Source: Azonexaceae bacterium (lineage in GTDB: Bacteria > Pseudomonadota > Gammaproteobacteria > Burkholderiales > Rhodocyclaceae). Taken from it: a DNA stretch of 15,218 bases. The DNA lies in the NCBI GenBank assembly GCA_009469665.1, contig SSTB01000097.1, positions 1 to 15,218 on the forward strand. The letters are read 5' to 3'. The stretch's first letter is position 1; the number at the start of each line of letters is the position of its first letter. This document shows, piece after piece, positions 13,762-15,218 of this stretch. The position numbers were made by a program, and so were the translations under genes. The notes below the pieces were generated by a model. It was not told the origin of the DNA. It ran no database searches and saw only the letters and a program-made list of their open reading frames with translations.

Positions 13762-15218
13762 CGCACGCAATCCACGTAATACCGTCCATCTTCGCCCTTG
13801 ACCAGGCCGTGGATGTCGGTCTCGAAACCGGGAAAGCCGGCGTTGAATTCGCGGGCGAACTTCAGATAACTGCAGATGGTAGCGTTGAAGCGCTCGCCGG
13901 GGATGAGGAGCGGAATGCCCGGCGGGTAGGGCGTCAGCAGCACCGCCGTGACGCGGCCTTCTAGGGCATCCACCGGCACCCGCTCGATCTCGCGATGGGC
14001 CATCCTGGCGAAGGCATCGGCGGGGCGCATGGCAGGCACCATGTCGGAAAGGTACATCTCGGTGGTCAGCCGAGCCACGTCATTCTGCTTGTAGACGCCG
14101 TGAATCTGGGTGCACAACTCTTTCAGGCCGACGCGCTCGTAGCGCGGGTTCTTCTGCACGAATTCCGGCAGCACCTTCCACAGGGGCTGGTTCTTGTCGT
14201 AGTCGTCCTTGAACTGCTGCAGCGCGGTGACCAGGGTGTTCCAGCGGCCCTTGGTGATGCCGATGGTGAACATGATGAAGAAGCTGTAGAGACCGCACTT
14301 CTCGACGATGACCCCGTGCTCGGCCAGGTACTTGGTGACGATGGCCGCCGGGATGCCGATGTCGTCGGCGAAGTCCCCGTCCACGTCCAGGCCCGGAGTG
14401 ATGATGGTCGCCTTGATGGGGTCGAGCATGTTGAAGCCCTCGGCCAACTGGCCGAAGCCGTGCCAGCGCTCGCCAGGCTTCAACATCCAGGATTCGCGCT
14501 CCTCGATGCCTTCCTCGGAGAGGTCGTCCGGGCCCCAAACCTTGAACCACCAGTCGGTGCCCCATTCCTCATCCACCTTGCGCATGGCACGGCGGAAGTC
14601 GAGGGCTTCGGCGATGGATTCCTCCACTAGGGCTGTACCGCCAGGCTCCTCCATCATGGCCGCCGCCACGTCGCAGGAAGCGATGATGGAGTACTGCGGC
14701 GATGTCGAGGTATGCATCAGGTAGGCCTCGTTGAATATATCGCGGTCCAGGCGCTGGTTCTCGGCATCCTGCACCAGGATTTGCGAGGCTTGCGAAAGGC
14801 CGGCCAGGAGCTTGTGGGTCGATTGGGTGGCGAAGACCATGGATTCCCTGCAGCGGGGCCGGTCCGCGCCGATGGCGTGGTAGTCGCCGTAGAAGTCGTG
14901 GAAAGCGGCGTGGGGCAGCCAGGCTTCGTCGAAGTGCAGGGTGTCGATTTTGCCGTCCAATTCGTCCTTGATGGCCTCGACGTTGTAGAGCACGCCGTCA
15001 TAGGTGGACTGGGTGATGGTCAGCACCCGCGGCTTGGCGTTCTTGTCGGTGGCGAAGGGGTTGGCGGCGATCTTCTTCTGGATGTTTTCCCAGGCGAACT
15101 CGCTTTTCGGGATGGGGCCGATGATGCCGAAGTTGTTGCGGGTCGGCATCAGGAATACGGGCACCGCGCCGGTCATCATGATGGAGTGCAGCACCGACTT
15201 GTGGCAGTTGCGATCCAC
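13758..15218 (-). CDS. Orn/Lys/Arg decarboxylase, fold-type I PLP enzyme (5' end missing)
   Basis: The C-terminal 487 codons (486 residues plus stop) of a gene running off the right edge; about 230-250 N-terminal residues (wing domain and start of the PLP domain) lie outside if the length is normal. The frame opens with VDRNCHKS, a conserved family segment, then PTRNNFGIIGPI. HFDEAWLPH (95-103) supplies the Asp that pairs with the PLP ring nitrogen (Asp97). ATQSTHKLLAGLSQAS (130-145) carries the Schiff-base Lys136. The large C-terminal domain ends with GFETDIHGLVKGEDGRYYVD, like E. coli CadA/LdcC. The enzyme decarboxylates a basic amino acid to agmatine, cadaverine or putrescine; STHK is shared by the arginine and lysine types, so the substrate stays open. 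The stop TGA (13760-13758) overlaps the ATG of the short FecR gene. Confidence 0.93.
   Translation of the reverse strand: MDRNCHKSVLHSIMMTGAVPVFLMPTRNNFGIIGPIPKSEFAWENIQKKIAANPFATDKNAKPRVLTITQSTYDGVLYNVEAIKDELDGKIDTLHFDEAWLPHAAFHDFYGDYHAIGADRPRCRESMVFATQSTHKLLAGLSQASQILVQDAENQRLDRDIFNEAYLMHTSTSPQYSIIASCDVAAAMMEEPGGTALVEESIAEALDFRRAMRKVDEEWGTDWWFKVWGPDDLSEEGIEERESWMLKPGERWHGFGQLAEGFNMLDPIKATIITPGLDVDGDFADDIGIPAAIVTKYLAEHGVIVEKCGLYSFFIMFTIGITKGRWNTLVTALQQFKDDYDKNQPLWKVLPEFVQKNPRYERVGLKELCTQIHGVYKQNDVARLTTEMYLSDMVPAMRPADAFARMAHREIERVPVDALEGRVTAVLLTPYPPGIPLLIPGERFNATICSYLKFAREFNAGFPGFETDIHGLVKGEDGRYYVDCVR

Overview
The window looks like chromosomal DNA from a GC-rich betaproteobacterium, probably of the Rhodocyclaceae type (inference). 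Reasons are the uniform high-GC codon use, a PEP-CTERM (exosortase-sorted) protein behind a possible sigma-54 promoter, and secreted FecR-domain proteins beside a Slam-like outer-membrane protein. No rRNA, tRNA, CRISPR array, insertion sequence or phage gene was found, and no gene-free stretch exceeds 300 bases.

Bases 1-9272, plus strand, form a compact alpha-glucan and central sugar block. In order it holds: the tail of a possible nucleotidyltransferase-like gene; a GH57 4-alpha-glucanotransferase/alpha-amylase; alpha-glucan phosphorylase (glgP); glucose-6-phosphate isomerase (pgi); a secreted protein of unknown function; glycogen synthase (glgA); and dihydrofolate reductase (folA). The first three genes overlap by ATGA junctions and the rest are closely spaced, so one or a few transcripts are likely. 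Together, GlgA would build glucan from ADP-glucose, the GH57 enzyme would rearrange or trim chains, GlgP would release glucose-1-phosphate, and Pgi would link glucose-6-phosphate to fructose-6-phosphate. No glgB, glgC or phosphoglucomutase gene lies in the window.

Bases 9273-10203 carry a single PEP-CTERM gene with a strong ribosome binding site and a candidate -24/-12 promoter. It ends at a perfect 13-bp hairpin that probably terminates transcription from both directions.

Bases 10238-15218, minus strand, read from right to left: an Orn/Lys/Arg decarboxylase cut by the window edge; a short secreted FecR-domain protein whose start overlaps the decarboxylase stop; a Slam-like protein (TPR plus beta-barrel); and a larger secreted protein with a FecR domain, a Pro-rich linker and a C-terminal segment resembling the TbpB-type beta-barrel recognised by Slam. 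This last pair looks like a type XI (Slam-dependent) secretion cassette with a FecR-type passenger. It is the most interesting part of the window.
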